Below the pieces are notes generated by a model, which searched no databases, was not told where the DNA came from, and was given only the letters and a program-made list of their open reading frames with translations. Of a DNA stretch of 64,000 nucleotides, positions 9,119 to 18,800 are shown piece after piece. The stretch lies in assembly GCA_003586005.1 (NCBI GenBank), contig NSKI01000008.1, positions 1 to 64,000 of the forward strand. Direction: 5' to 3'. A program made the position numbers and the translations under genes. The DNA is from Haloplasmatales bacterium 4B (lineage in GTDB: Bacteria; Bacillota_I; Bacilli_A; Haloplasmatales; Haloplasmataceae). Positions within the stretch are counted from its first letter, which is position 1; each line of letters begins with the position of its first letter.

Positions 9119-10132
9119 TTAATCTAATGGTTTTATTAAATAATTCCCTCTATTTTTCAATAAATATTTTGTCCCATCAACTATCGCAGTTAAGGGGTTT
9201 AAAGAAATTTTCATTTTTAATCCGATTGCTTCTTCAAAGTATTCTTTAATTCCATCAATTAATGCACCACCACCATTAATCATGATACCATTTTCAAAGA
9301 TATCAGCTGCTAATTCTGGAGGTGTCTGTTGTAACACCTTAAATGTAGTAATCGTTATTCCTTCAAAAGCTTTTACAAAAATGTCTCTAATTTCTGATTG
9401 TTTTAGAACAAGTCGACCAGGCAATCCTGTTTTAATATTTCTTCCTGAAACAGTATATTCTTTTTCATTGGGAAGGTCTCTTCTTAAAGTCCCTATTTCT
9501 AATTTAACTTTTTCAGCTGATCTGCTTCCTATTGCCATACCATGTCTCATTTTACAATATTTAATAATTTGATTATCTAAATATCTACCTGCTACTCTAA
9601 TTGACTCTGAAACTACTAAATCTCCTAATGCTAATACACCAATATCGGTAGATCCTCCACCAATATCTATTATCATTGAACCAATAGGAGCAAAAATATC
9701 TAGACCCGCACCAATAGCACCTGCTTTTACTTCTTCTTCAACAAATACATCTTTGATTCCTAGGTTATTAGATAAATCTCTTATTGCAGCACGCTCGATA
9801 CTAGAGACCTCAGAAGGACAACAAATTAGTAATGTAGAATTCTTAAAATCAACATTTATATCGACTAATTTAGTAAACACATGTTTCATTAATTCCTTGG
9901 CTCCATCTAAATCAGCGATTACTCCACCTTCAAGCGGCTTTGATATTTTAACCAAATGATGTTCTTTTCCCATCATTGCATAAGCGTTATGGCCTATAGC
10001 AATACAATTATTAGTTCTTCTATCAAAAGCAACACAAGACGGTTCATTGAAAATAAGACCGTGTCCATTAATATAAACTAAAGTGTTAACAGTGCCTAAA
10101 TCGACCCCTATTTTATATCCTTTTTTAACCAT
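9119..10132 (-). CDS. mreB: MreB paralogue 5, first gene of the mreB5-4-3 operon
   Basis: A 337-residue MreB with DLGTVN, CCPSEVSSIE, E-V-K-A-G-A-I-G, DIGGGSTDIGVLA and NGGGALIDG. Like MreB3 it has Ser at the first position of the phosphate-2 TT pair; like MreB2 it carries the KNST..CCPSEVS block, so it pairs with MreB2. A longer in-frame start exists at 10165. The ATG at 10132 is preferred because GAGGTG lies 5 bases before it, the resulting N terminus (MVKKGYKIG) aligns with the other paralogues, and the promoter -10 box at 10166-10171 would leave the longer start almost at the transcript end. Confidence 0.93.
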   Translation of the reverse strand: MVKKGYKIGVDLGTVNTLVYINGHGLIFNEPSCVAFDRRTNNCIAIGHNAYAMMGKEHHLVKISKPLEGGVIADLDGAKELMKHVFTKLVDINVDFKNSTLLICCPSEVSSIERAAIRDLSNNLGIKDVFVEEEVKAGAIGAGLDIFAPIGSMIIDIGGGSTDIGVLALGDLVVSESIRVAGRYLDNQIIKYCKMRHGMAIGSRSAEKVKLEIGTLRRDLPNEKEYTVSGRNIKTGLPGRLVLKQSEIRDIFVKAFEGITITTFKVLQQTPPELAADIFENGIMINGGGALIDGIKEYFEEAIGLKMKISLNPLTAIVDGTKYLLKNRGNYLIKPLD

Positions 10133-10165
10133 CATCTCACCTCTAGATATGTATTTTATATCCAA

Positions 10166-10194
10166 ATTTTAGCATAATAAGAATAATAAAGCAA
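10166..10194 (-). promoter_or_regulatory. Extended -10 promoter for mreB5-4-3
   Basis: On the minus strand TTGCTT (10189-10194), a 17-bp spacer ending ATGC and TAAAAT (10166-10171) form an extended -10 housekeeping promoter. It sits 34 bp before the chosen mreB5 start. Confidence 0.6.
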
Positions 10195-10296
10195 TGTTTT
10201 CTGAAAATACATTGTCAAAAAAATACAATTTATTCCAAATTCCACACATTTTTTTACATTTAGTGCCGCAATTTGTCAAATTTTGTTCCAAAGCTA

Positions 10297-10338
10297 AACC
10301 AGAAAGAAAAAAATCCATATCTTTATTTAGATATGGAT
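10297..10338 (-). terminator. Intrinsic terminator of the small coiled-coil gene
   Basis: A perfect 10-bp stem (10313-10322 with 10329-10338, loop TTATTT) is followed on the minus strand by TTTTTTTCTTTCT. It separates the upstream small gene from the mreB5 promoter. Confidence 0.9.
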
Positions 10339-10367
10339 AAATTTGAAAAATACAACTTATATTTTCA

Positions 10368-10616
10368 CTAAACATTTAAAATATCACCATTTTTTAGTTT
10401 TTCATTTTCCTTCTCTAGTTGCTTAATAGTGATCTCTTTTACTTTTAATGTTAAAGTAGCAATTTTATGTTGTTCTTCGGTTTGCAAATATAATTTATAA
10501 AACTTTTTATTTTGCTTATATAGATTACTATTCAATTCATACAACTTCCTATTTTTATGTCTGCATAACTGGTAACCAAATAAAATTGCAGTAATTAATA
10601 TCAGTGTCTCTAGCAT
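10368..10616 (-). CDS. Small membrane-anchored coiled-coil protein
   Basis: An 82-residue protein counted from the ATG at 10616, with AGGGAG just upstream; a TTG four codons earlier has no ribosome site. One hydrophobic span (LETLILITAILFGYQLC, residues 2-18) is followed by a basic stretch (RHKNRK) and a Lys/Glu-rich helix to residue 78 with heptad character. Architecture: N-terminal anchor with cytoplasmic coiled coil, as in small division or scaffold proteins. No family recognised. It has its own terminator and directly precedes the mreB cluster, so a link to it is possible but unproven. Confidence 0.65.
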   Translation of the reverse strand: MLETLILITAILFGYQLCRHKNRKLYELNSNLYKQNKKFYKLYLQTEEQHKIATLTLKVKEITIKQLEKENEKLKNGDILNV

Positions 10617-10864
10617 CTTCTCCCTCAATTCTTCTTATGTTCTACACATCATTTATTACTTTTTTTAACACAACTAAGAATTATAATTTGTCTAATTTAA
10701 TCAGAAGTTAAAATTTTTATTATTTTTTTATAATTTTCTAGTTAAGTTTTATATTATTTCGTTAATAATTATATAAATTAACATTAAAAATAAGATATTG
10801 TCAAAATTACTGAAACAAAAAAAGGTTGTCATAATATGATAACCTTTAAACAATTAATAAAAAA
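10617..10864. other. AT-rich intergenic region with terminator
   Basis: About 250 bp of very AT-rich sequence. It holds the terminator of the 10865-13146 operon at its right side and presumably the promoter of the small coiled-coil gene at its left. No other coding signal seen. Confidence 0.6.
10815..10847 (-). terminator. Terminator of the YwaF-like gene
   Basis: AAAGGTTATCAT pairs with ATGACAACCTTT (one mismatch) on the minus strand, followed by TTTTTGTTT, 18 bases after the stop codon. Confidence 0.8.
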
Positions 10865-11647
10865 TTAATTACTAGAAAATCGATCGTTTTTTTTCTTGGA
10901 AATATAGGCTGAATTAGTGCTAGTAACATGAGTAGGTATGTTTGTCCTCACTTTAAATGATTTTAATAAAACATACCAAATAAAAATAAGACCTGTTAAT
11001 ATTATATCAATAATAATTAAATATAAATCTCCGAAGGTATCTGTCAAAAATTGAAGCTGTTTTGGAACTTCATCAATAACAAGATAAAAATAATTAGTAT
11101 TTGCAAGGTTATTTATAAAAACCATCAAGATAGAAAATACCTGGATAGTTACGAAAGAAAGCAAGGTTTCTTTTAAATTTGGTTTTAAATCTTGAACAAC
11201 AAAAATAATTAACGGAACTATAATTATAAATATATTTCCTAAATAATAATAATAATACTGAATATGATTTATAGAATATTCAAAATTAATAAACATACCT
11301 ATCATCCCCCCAATTACTCCGCTAAAGATAATTAGGTTAAATATATATTTAATTTTAGTAAATATAAATAAAACCGTTAATGTAATATTAATTGTTAAGA
11401 AATCAAGTAACAAGTTATCAATGTTTATACCATCTCGCCATCTTATTACTAGATCACACACAAGTAGAACACCCATTATAACTCCAGCTAGATTCAAGAA
11501 GTAGTTAGCTACTATTGTTGATTCATTAAGCTTTTCTTTAAAAATATATAACAACAATATTATAGTATACAGGATTGTAAGTGGGACAATTTTTTCTAAA
11601 AATATTACATTAGATCCGTTAGATATAAAATTGCTTAAGTTAAGCAT
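10865..11647 (-). CDS. YwaF/TMEM164-like integral membrane protein
   Basis: A 260-residue protein with six to seven predicted membrane helices and a short basic tail. The layout and the segment TNYFYLVIDEVPKQLQFLTD before the final helix recall the YwaF family (TIGR02206), where an NY..L..KP..G.WPWY-like motif occupies this place. The function of that family is unknown. The ATG overlaps the stop codon of the upstream GGDEF/HD-GYP gene (TAATG), which implies translational coupling and a shared role, for example as a membrane partner of the signalling enzyme. A terminator follows. Confidence 0.6.
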   Translation of the reverse strand: MLNLSNFISNGSNVIFLEKIVPLTILYTIILLLYIFKEKLNESTIVANYFLNLAGVIMGVLLVCDLVIRWRDGINIDNLLLDFLTINITLTVLFIFTKIKYIFNLIIFSGVIGGMIGMFINFEYSINHIQYYYYYLGNIFIIIVPLIIFVVQDLKPNLKETLLSFVTIQVFSILMVFINNLANTNYFYLVIDEVPKQLQFLTDTFGDLYLIIIDIILTGLIFIWYVLLKSFKVRTNIPTHVTSTNSAYISKKKNDRFSSN

Positions 11648-13146
11648 TATTTAGCCCTCCTATTTTCATTTTTTATTATATCGATAAATAAATTAATGAT
11701 GCTCCCATCAAATTGTGTTCCAGAACATAATTTCATTTCTTCTATTGCATCATCAATTGATAAAGCATTTTTATATGGCCTATTTGACATCATAGCGTCA
11801 AATGAATCGGCAACAGTTAATATCCTTGCCTCTAAAAGGATTTCTTCCCCTTTTATTTTATCTGGATAACCAAATCCATCATAGCGTTCATGATGATGTT
11901 TAACTATATGGTGCAATTTACTTAAGTTCGTAAAGGGTTCAATTATTTCAGCACTATAAACAGGATGCATTCGGAGAAGTTTAAACTCTTCATCCGTTAA
12001 TTTTTCTCGCTTATTTAATATTTCCTGTGGAACTTCGATTTTTCCAATATCATGAATTAACGCGGCTATTTGCAATACTTTTAAATCTTCCTTAGATAAT
12101 TTCATGGCTTCACCAATTTTGCTAGAATATTCCATAACACGCTCAGAATGGCCAAGAGTGTAGTGATCTTTAGCTGATATCGTTCCTAATAATGTTTTTA
12201 AACTAGTTAACAATTGGGTTTCTGTTTCATTTAAAAATCCCTTTATATTATTAAATACATCTTTATAAATTTTGATATTATTACGACCAGTCTGCTTAGC
12301 ATGATATAAGGCGTTATCAGCTTGAGATATCAATTCATCTGGCGTAGTTGCTAAATCAGGGTAAATTGAGTAACCCATTGAAATGGTAATTCTAATCGAC
12401 TTACCTTTTCTTGTAGAATAATTATTTAATTGAGTCTCATAATTTTTTTGAATTTTTTCAATAAGTGCTTCGATTTTATTTTTCTTAAGATCAGGCAAAA
12501 TTATCGCGAATTCATCACCACCATATCGACAAAGAATATCTTGGATTCTTAATGATGATTTAATAACATTTGCAGTATAGCTTAAGTAAGCGTCACCTTC
12601 CCTATGACCAAAAGTTTCATTAAATGTTTTAAATCGATCAATATCTATCATAATAATTCCTAAGGCATTTCTTATACGATTGGCTCTTTTTACTTCAAGG
12701 TCTAATCGTTCTTGAAAATAACGATGATTAAAAGTATCGGTAACTGAATCAATAAAATTGTTGTTTTCTATCTTGTTTGAATATTTTTTTTGTTTTATTG
12801 AAATCGAGCAAATAAAAATCGCGATTATAATAGTGAATAAACGATAATAAACCATTTCAAGGTAAAGAAATTCATCAGTGGATAAATATTTTAATAAAAA
12901 TTGAATACTGCTAGCGATATTAACAAACAAAGAAAAAAACAATCCTTTGTATAAAAATTTATATACAGTAATCAATAAAACTAGTATTTGAAAATTTGTT
13001 AATAAAAATATTATTCGTAATGGCATATCTAAAAATATTTGTATACTCTCTAATAGAACGATAACTAGAATAATTGCTACAAATGAGATAAAATTAATAA
13101 TATCATGTCTTTTAATCTCTTTTTTTCCATCAATTACTAAATTCAA
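11647..13146 (-). CDS. Membrane GGDEF and HD-GYP domain cyclic-dinucleotide enzyme
   Basis: A 499-residue protein with about five N-terminal membrane helices (residues 16-118). The GGDEF domain has an intact GGDEF motif (209-213) and an upstream RxxD inhibitory site (RIQD, 200-203). The HD-GYP domain has HD at 365-366 and HHERYDGFGYP (418-428). GGDEF domains make cyclic-di-GMP and HD-GYP domains hydrolyse it; having both suggests a bifunctional or switchable enzyme. It forms an operon with the YwaF-like gene by stop-start overlap. Upstream is a 440-bp gap that should hold the promoter. Confidence 0.93.
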   Translation of the reverse strand: MNLVIDGKKEIKRHDIINFISFVAIILVIVLLESIQIFLDMPLRIIFLLTNFQILVLLITVYKFLYKGLFFSLFVNIASSIQFLLKYLSTDEFLYLEMVYYRLFTIIIAIFICSISIKQKKYSNKIENNNFIDSVTDTFNHRYFQERLDLEVKRANRIRNALGIIMIDIDRFKTFNETFGHREGDAYLSYTANVIKSSLRIQDILCRYGGDEFAIILPDLKKNKIEALIEKIQKNYETQLNNYSTRKGKSIRITISMGYSIYPDLATTPDELISQADNALYHAKQTGRNNIKIYKDVFNNIKGFLNETETQLLTSLKTLLGTISAKDHYTLGHSERVMEYSSKIGEAMKLSKEDLKVLQIAALIHDIGKIEVPQEILNKREKLTDEEFKLLRMHPVYSAEIIEPFTNLSKLHHIVKHHHERYDGFGYPDKIKGEEILLEARILTVADSFDAMMSNRPYKNALSIDDAIEEMKLCSGTQFDGSIINLFIDIIKNENRRAK

Positions 13147-13526
13147 AATATGACCTCCCCGTTATTTACATTCATTTTATAACTGAAAGTTGTCTTATCT
13201 TGGATGATTAATTATTTCAGTTAATAACTAATTCCTAAGTAATTATAAAATCATGCTAATAATTCTTTTAGATTCTTTAAAACATAAAACCCTCATTAGT
13301 ACTCTTATTTTACAATATCTCCTATCATTTTACAATGTTTTCTTTATATAATTAAGAAAAAACAGAATATTCACTCACAAAATTCTTCTATCTTTAAAAT
13401 CCCTGGCCTAGATTTCGGTGGTTCCTACCCTAATACTTATAAAGACATATTAAAGCAATCACTATGGTTAGGTAACACAAATCCTAACATTCAATCCGTG
13501 TAATCTTAGAGAGGCAATTTTATATA
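13147..13526. other. Intergenic region, no gene assigned
   Basis: About 380 bp between divergently unrelated minus-strand units. The plus strand at 13366-13503 can be read as a short open frame ending in LWLGNTNPNIQSV, but it has no ribosome site and no recognised relative, so it is not called. The promoter of the GGDEF/HD-GYP gene should lie near 13150-13250. Confidence 0.5.
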
Positions 13527-13564
13527 TAAAAAAATGGGATTAGTAAATGAAAATCTACTAATCC
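13527..13564 (-). terminator. Terminator of the Dabb gene
   Basis: GGATTAGTA (13537-13545) pairs with TACTAATCC (13556-13564). Minus-strand T-tract follows at 13527-13534, and the plus side also runs into T's, so it may work both ways. Confidence 0.85.
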
Positions 13565-13584
13565 TTTTTATAATTCATATTTAT

Positions 13585-13887
13585 TTATACTTCGTAATCA
13601 ACTACAACTCTCTTGTCAATTACTTTTTTGATAAATTCTACTACTAATTGGTGTTTAGGATGAAATTGATAAATATCTAGGGCTTCTTTATCATTAAATA
13701 CAGAATATAATACTATATCAAATGCTTGATCAGATTCCATAAAGTTTATTCCAACTTCAATTTTATCAATTTCATTAACAATATCATTTAAATTTTCTAG
13801 TCTAAATTTAATTTCTTTAGCTATCTCAGACTTAATTTTTCCTTCATACTCATCTTTTAACTTCCACATAACAATGTGTTTTATCAT
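13585..13887 (-). CDS. Dabb (stress-responsive alpha/beta barrel) domain protein
   Basis: A 100-residue protein starting MIKHIVMWKL, the usual opening of Dabb proteins, followed by a helix (AKEIKFRLENL) and closing strands (FDIVLYSVFND, VVVDYEV). These ferredoxin-like proteins form dimeric barrels; bacterial members have mostly unknown roles. An ATG two codons upstream (13893) is also open. AAGGAG is 9 bases before the chosen start and 3 before the longer one, so the inner start is preferred. Monocistronic with its own terminator. Confidence 0.85.
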   Translation of the reverse strand: MIKHIVMWKLKDEYEGKIKSEIAKEIKFRLENLNDIVNEIDKIEVGINFMESDQAFDIVLYSVFNDKEALDIYQFHPKHQLVVEFIKKVIDKRVVVDYEV

Positions 13888-14013
13888 ATACATTATCTCC
13901 TTCTATTTTACTATTGTATAGTATTAAACTATTTATTAAGATTAGTCAATCTGCATCAATTCTCTTTTCCAAAAATCGAGATAACTGAGTTGCTTAAAAA
14001 TTTAAGATTTTCT

Positions 14014-14940
14014 CTATGTTATATCACGTTTTGTAAGTATTCTTATTGATACAATCAAACCAATAATTCCAAATAGCATCCAATAGATAATTAAATTAGT
14101 CGCAGCTAAATATGAATAAACTGGAGCTGCTTTCATTAAAGTTATACCTGTAATAACTGATAAATCTTTATCCACTCCCTTGTTTAAGTCAAAAACACCA
14201 ATAAAGTTACCCACTACAGATTGGATGGCTGGGCTAAATGTATTATTATTAGCATCAATAAAATAATAATAAATTAAACTAAAATGATAGTTTAAATCTA
14301 TGTAATAAAGATAATATTGTTCATAATAGGAAAGCAAAAGTGTTTTGAATAAAGGAATAATTAAAAAGATAATGACAATATAAAAAGTTATCGAGATAAT
14401 TGCTACAACCTTTGATTTGATTAATAAAGAAAGTAAAATTGATAAAGATGAGAATATAAATCCAATTAAAATTAAATACTTAATAAGATTTGGAATAGAT
14501 TCAATTAATAAAGTCTTTATATTGTTATCCATATTTGAAATTGTTGTAATGATTGTAATGTTAGTAAATATTCCTAAAGTTCCCAACAACAACATAACTA
14601 TATATAATGCAATCCATTTATATATTAAAATTTGATAACGAGAAATTTTCATTGATACTAATAATCCTAAAGTACCTTCAGACATTTCATTCGCTATTAA
14701 ACCAATTCCCTTGGCTGATGCCACAATTAAAAATGGAATTCCTAAAACCCACATAAAAACTAAAATATAATAGATGCCGATAGTAAAGTCAGTTTGACTA
14801 GAAATAGACATACTTCCATCATATATTTCTGATTTTAAAACAAAACCAATTATTGTAGGTACTATAGATATAACAAATATATATATTAATGTTGATTTCC
14901 AATTTAATAAATTTCTAAAATTATTAATTAAAATAACCAA
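14014..14940 (-). CDS. ABC-2 type transporter permease
   Basis: A 308-residue membrane protein with six predicted helices. After the second helix comes the coupling segment NEMSEGTLGLLVSMKISRYQ, which matches the E-rich/coupling helix of ABC-2 exporters and contacts the ATPase. A longer extracytoplasmic loop lies between the last two helices (about residues 215-270). It is the third gene of an operon: beta-propeller protein, ATPase, permease, with 4 bp to the ATPase gene. Substrate unknown; export or extraction of a lipid, peptide or the partner protein are all possible. Confidence 0.9.
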   Translation of the reverse strand: MVILINNFRNLLNWKSTLIYIFVISIVPTIIGFVLKSEIYDGSMSISSQTDFTIGIYYILVFMWVLGIPFLIVASAKGIGLIANEMSEGTLGLLVSMKISRYQILIYKWIALYIVMLLLGTLGIFTNITIITTISNMDNNIKTLLIESIPNLIKYLILIGFIFSSLSILLSLLIKSKVVAIISITFYIVIIFLIIPLFKTLLLSYYEQYYLYYIDLNYHFSLIYYYFIDANNNTFSPAIQSVVGNFIGVFDLNKGVDKDLSVITGITLMKAAPVYSYLAATNLIIYWMLFGIIGLIVSIRILTKRDIT

Positions 14941-14944
14941 AAAA

Positions 14945-15895
14945 TCACCTCATATTTTGCTTAGAGTCATATATTTTTTTGTAAATTTCATCAAGAGAAG
15001 TTTCCTCTTCAACAAACTTTAACAATCTTATTTTAAAGTGAGAAAGAATTGGTGAGATTACACTTTCTAATTTATATCTATTTTCATTTTCAACATTGAC
15101 AATTATTAGTCCTTTATTATTTTCCTCAATAGAAGTAATAAACTCATTACAATTTTTTTCTAAATATTTTTTCAAAAAGTTATTATTTGATGTATCAATT
15201 TGATATTGTCCTTTATTAAAAATATTTTTAACCTTATGTAAACTACCATTTAAAACAATTTCCCCACTTCTTACTAAAGTAACCTCATCAACTAATGATT
15301 CTAATTCTGATAAAATGTGAGAACTAATAAAAATACTTAAATCTCTTTCAGAAATTAATTTTTTTAAAATTTCAATAATATTAATTCTAGCTGTTGGGTC
15401 TAAGTTTGCTGTCGGTTCATCAAGAATTAAAACTTTTGGATCATTTATAAGAGCTTGAGCAACTATAACTTTCTTTTTCATACCCGAGGAAAAATTAAAT
15501 GGTTTTCGATAAGCATTATCATCAAGTTCAAAATATTCGATAAGTGAAAATGCCTTTTCAACAGCTTCTTTCTGTGATAATCCTTTAATTTGACCGATAT
15601 ATACCAGGTAATCAATAGTTGTCATATTCTGATAGAATAATGATTCTGCAGGAGCATATCCAATAGAAGAACGCCCTTTCTTGGATCCAATTTTAAAATT
15701 ATCTATTGTACCAATTCCATTTGATGGATGAATCGCTCCTGTAAGCATTTTAATTGTAGTTGTTTTACCAGCTCCATTGGGACCAATAAACCCATGTATT
15801 TTATTTCGAGAAATTTTAAGGTTTAAATCTTTAACGGCTACAAAGTTGCCAAATTTTTTCGTTAAATTATTAGTTTCAATTATATAATTATTCAT
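14945..15895 (-). CDS. ABC transporter ATP-binding protein
   Basis: A 316-residue ATPase: Walker A GPNGAGKTT (38-46), signature FSSGMKKKV, Walker B VLILDEPTANLDP and the H-loop SSHILSELESL. After about residue 225 there is an extra C-terminal domain typical of ABC-2 drug/lipid exporter ATPases. It lies one base after the stop of the beta-propeller gene and 4 bp before the permease gene, so one half-transporter pair is encoded (probably dimeric). Confidence 0.95.
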   Translation of the reverse strand: MNNYIIETNNLTKKFGNFVAVKDLNLKISRNKIHGFIGPNGAGKTTTIKMLTGAIHPSNGIGTIDNFKIGSKKGRSSIGYAPAESLFYQNMTTIDYLVYIGQIKGLSQKEAVEKAFSLIEYFELDDNAYRKPFNFSSGMKKKVIVAQALINDPKVLILDEPTANLDPTARINIIEILKKLISERDLSIFISSHILSELESLVDEVTLVRSGEIVLNGSLHKVKNIFNKGQYQIDTSNNNFLKKYLEKNCNEFITSIEENNKGLIIVNVENENRYKLESVISPILSHFKIRLLKFVEEETSLDEIYKKIYDSKQNMR

Positions 15896-15896
15896 T

Positions 15897-18800
15897 TTAC
15901 AACTCCCTCCTACGATATTTAATTATTTTCATTGGGAGTATAAAAACACCTATTAGCAACAATACTGTATAAATAATATAATTATAATTACTGTCATCAA
16001 TATCTGCAGTAATTTCAAAATAGGTTATTTGTTCAACACCATTTTCAAAAACTTCACCGATACTTATATTATTGATTCCATCACTTAAGAGTAAGTTAAT
16101 TTGGCAAGAGGATGTAATTTCTACTAGCTTTCCATCAACATAGATTCGATAAGTGCTCACATCTGGGAATTTATCCCATTTTATTAATAAATTTGCAGAT
16201 TTGTATCTTTTGTCTTTTTCATAATTATTTAAAGTCATTAAGTGATCTAGCTCTAGAGTATTAGTTATAAAATTTGCTTCATTCTTCTTGTTAAAAAGCT
16301 CATAAAACAATTTATCATCATGTATTTCAAAACTATGAATTACTCCATTTATATTAATCACATTTTCCATATTAACAAAATTATTCATACGCATTATTTT
16401 AGTAGTAACAGTTCCATGATTTATTATCGTAAAAATCCCATACATATCTTCATCATGTTTAAAAGTATCAATATATCCTCCTGGTGAACCAATTTTACTA
16501 TTTTGCATATCATTTTTATTGATATAACTAATATTAAGGGGAACAACTTTCTTAACTGTAATGCTGTCATCTAAACTGTAAAATTGAAGGTACGTTTCTC
16601 CCCATCTATCAACTAAAACTAAAACATCTTTTTTCCCATCACCTGTGACATCATCAATAATTGTCAATGGTTTAAATTGCGAATTATAAGTTAGTTCATT
16701 ACCTTCATAAAACTTCTTAACAAAAAGAATGTCTGAACTATTAAAATCAACATAAGGATTAACAATTTCGCTTCTAGTATGCCATTCTCCAAACTCATCT
16801 TCACCACTAGTTGTCACAATTATTTCGTATTTACCATCATCGTTCAAATCTTCATAAATAGGATATAATGAAAAATCCCAATTAGCATCTATACTTCCAA
16901 CAACACTTTCACTTGAATAAAAAATTATGACCTTGTTTTTAGATTCAGAATCTAATCTTAAAACGGTGTCATTATACCCATCATTATCAAAATCATCATT
17001 TTTTGATATGTTTTGATTATTAAACCAAAAGCTAAAATTTCCTAATGAAATTTCATCGACAACTTCAACATTAAGAGTATCATCAAAGGAAACTACTGTG
17101 ATTATATTACTACTTAATATGTACATTTCTTTTTTATCTTCAACAAAAGCTGGAATAATAAAATTGTAATATTCATCATTATTTTCAACCAAATCATTTA
17201 AATTGGCATCAATTAAGACCTCATTTAGATTCGCTCCATTTAAAATTATAAAGTTAGCATCTTCAGAGTTGATTAGCACATCTAAAACACCATCATTATT
17301 AAAGTCTGGTGCTTTAGTAAATACATTAAATTTGCTAGTTTCTTCATATGGCAGTAAATATTGATTAACATCATTGCTATCATTAATATTAATTGTTATT
17401 AATTTGTTTTCATCATTAATAAAAGCAAACATGCCCTCAATTATTAAATATTTTGTAAAACTAGAATTACCTAATTCATAATTCCACAACAAATTATTAA
17501 TTTCATTGAAACATTCTATAGCATAATAAGTTTTAAGATCATCTCGACCTAGTTTATAAAACAATTTATAAAAATTGTTAGCTTCAATAATCGTGTCATA
17601 GCCATCAAAATAACCAATCGTATTTATAACACTTGGATTTAAGGGATCATCAATATTTAATTTATATATAGTATTATAATTAACTATTAAATTTCCCTTA
17701 TATAATATTGGATTTACTGAATAACTAGGAGTAGTTCCATCATTACCTATAGGATTGCTAAGCAGTATTTCACTCACACTTTCATTATCTTCTAGATTAA
17801 ATACAAATGCTTTAGTTCCATCAAAATAACTAATATCACCGCTTTCATTAACTGTTAAATCGATAATTTCTTTATTAATATCCATTTCCCAAATTACATT
17901 AAACGTCGAACTATTTATTAAATACATTTTAGGGGTCAAAGCAGTAAAATTAGCTAATCTATTCGATTCAAAAACTGTTACTAATATGTATTCTGAAACG
18001 ATACGTGTATTAATAATTTTATAAGTATTTACACCATCATTAGAAATCCCGCTAATTTCTTTTAATTTATTTCCTTCTAAATATGATTGATAAACCAATA
18101 AATTAGGGATTTCATCTAAAATTTTTCGTTCACTAATTTTCGACCCATCAGCTGGAGACAATTTGGTAATATAACCATCTTCACCAGTTGCGATTAAATT
18201 ATTGTTAAGGTAATGTAAATCCCAGATATTTGTTTTAATATCTCCAAGTACTTTATTATCAATTTTTACTTGATATGGTTTGGCTATTTGTTTTTCCCAA
18301 ATAACTTTACCATTTAATCCATCAAGTCCGATAACGTTTGTTGGCTGAACACTGATTGCGACATCATCTATTTGATCATTATTTGGATCTCCGATAAAGG
18401 TTGCCGCCCATATATTATCCTGATATTCATAATGCCAGTTTTCTAAACCTGATTTCAAATCTAAATTGTAAAGTAGATATCCCGATACTAGCAAAACACT
18501 AGATTGATTAATATCATAATCAAAAATAGGTGTCTTTTTTTCCATCTTTATACTTTGATCATTATAACCTGTTGTATAAGTAGTAAAAGTCCAGATTTTT
18601 CCCAAACTGTCAAGACTATAAACAACCACACTAGGCATATTTTCAGACTCTAAAAATAATATTAAATCCTTATTTGGGAGTTCATCAGATTCAATATTAT
18701 CAATAACGGCATAATCTAATATTTTTGCATTTAAATTAATTTGCTTCTCAATTTTAAATGACTCCGGGTCAATTAAGTTCATACCATTATCTGTAGGTAC

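Noticed and set aside
10169-10375. 68-codon minus-strand frame before mreB5
   Set aside because: It contains the perfect terminator hairpin of the upstream gene and the mreB5 promoter, and the protein has no recognisable features.
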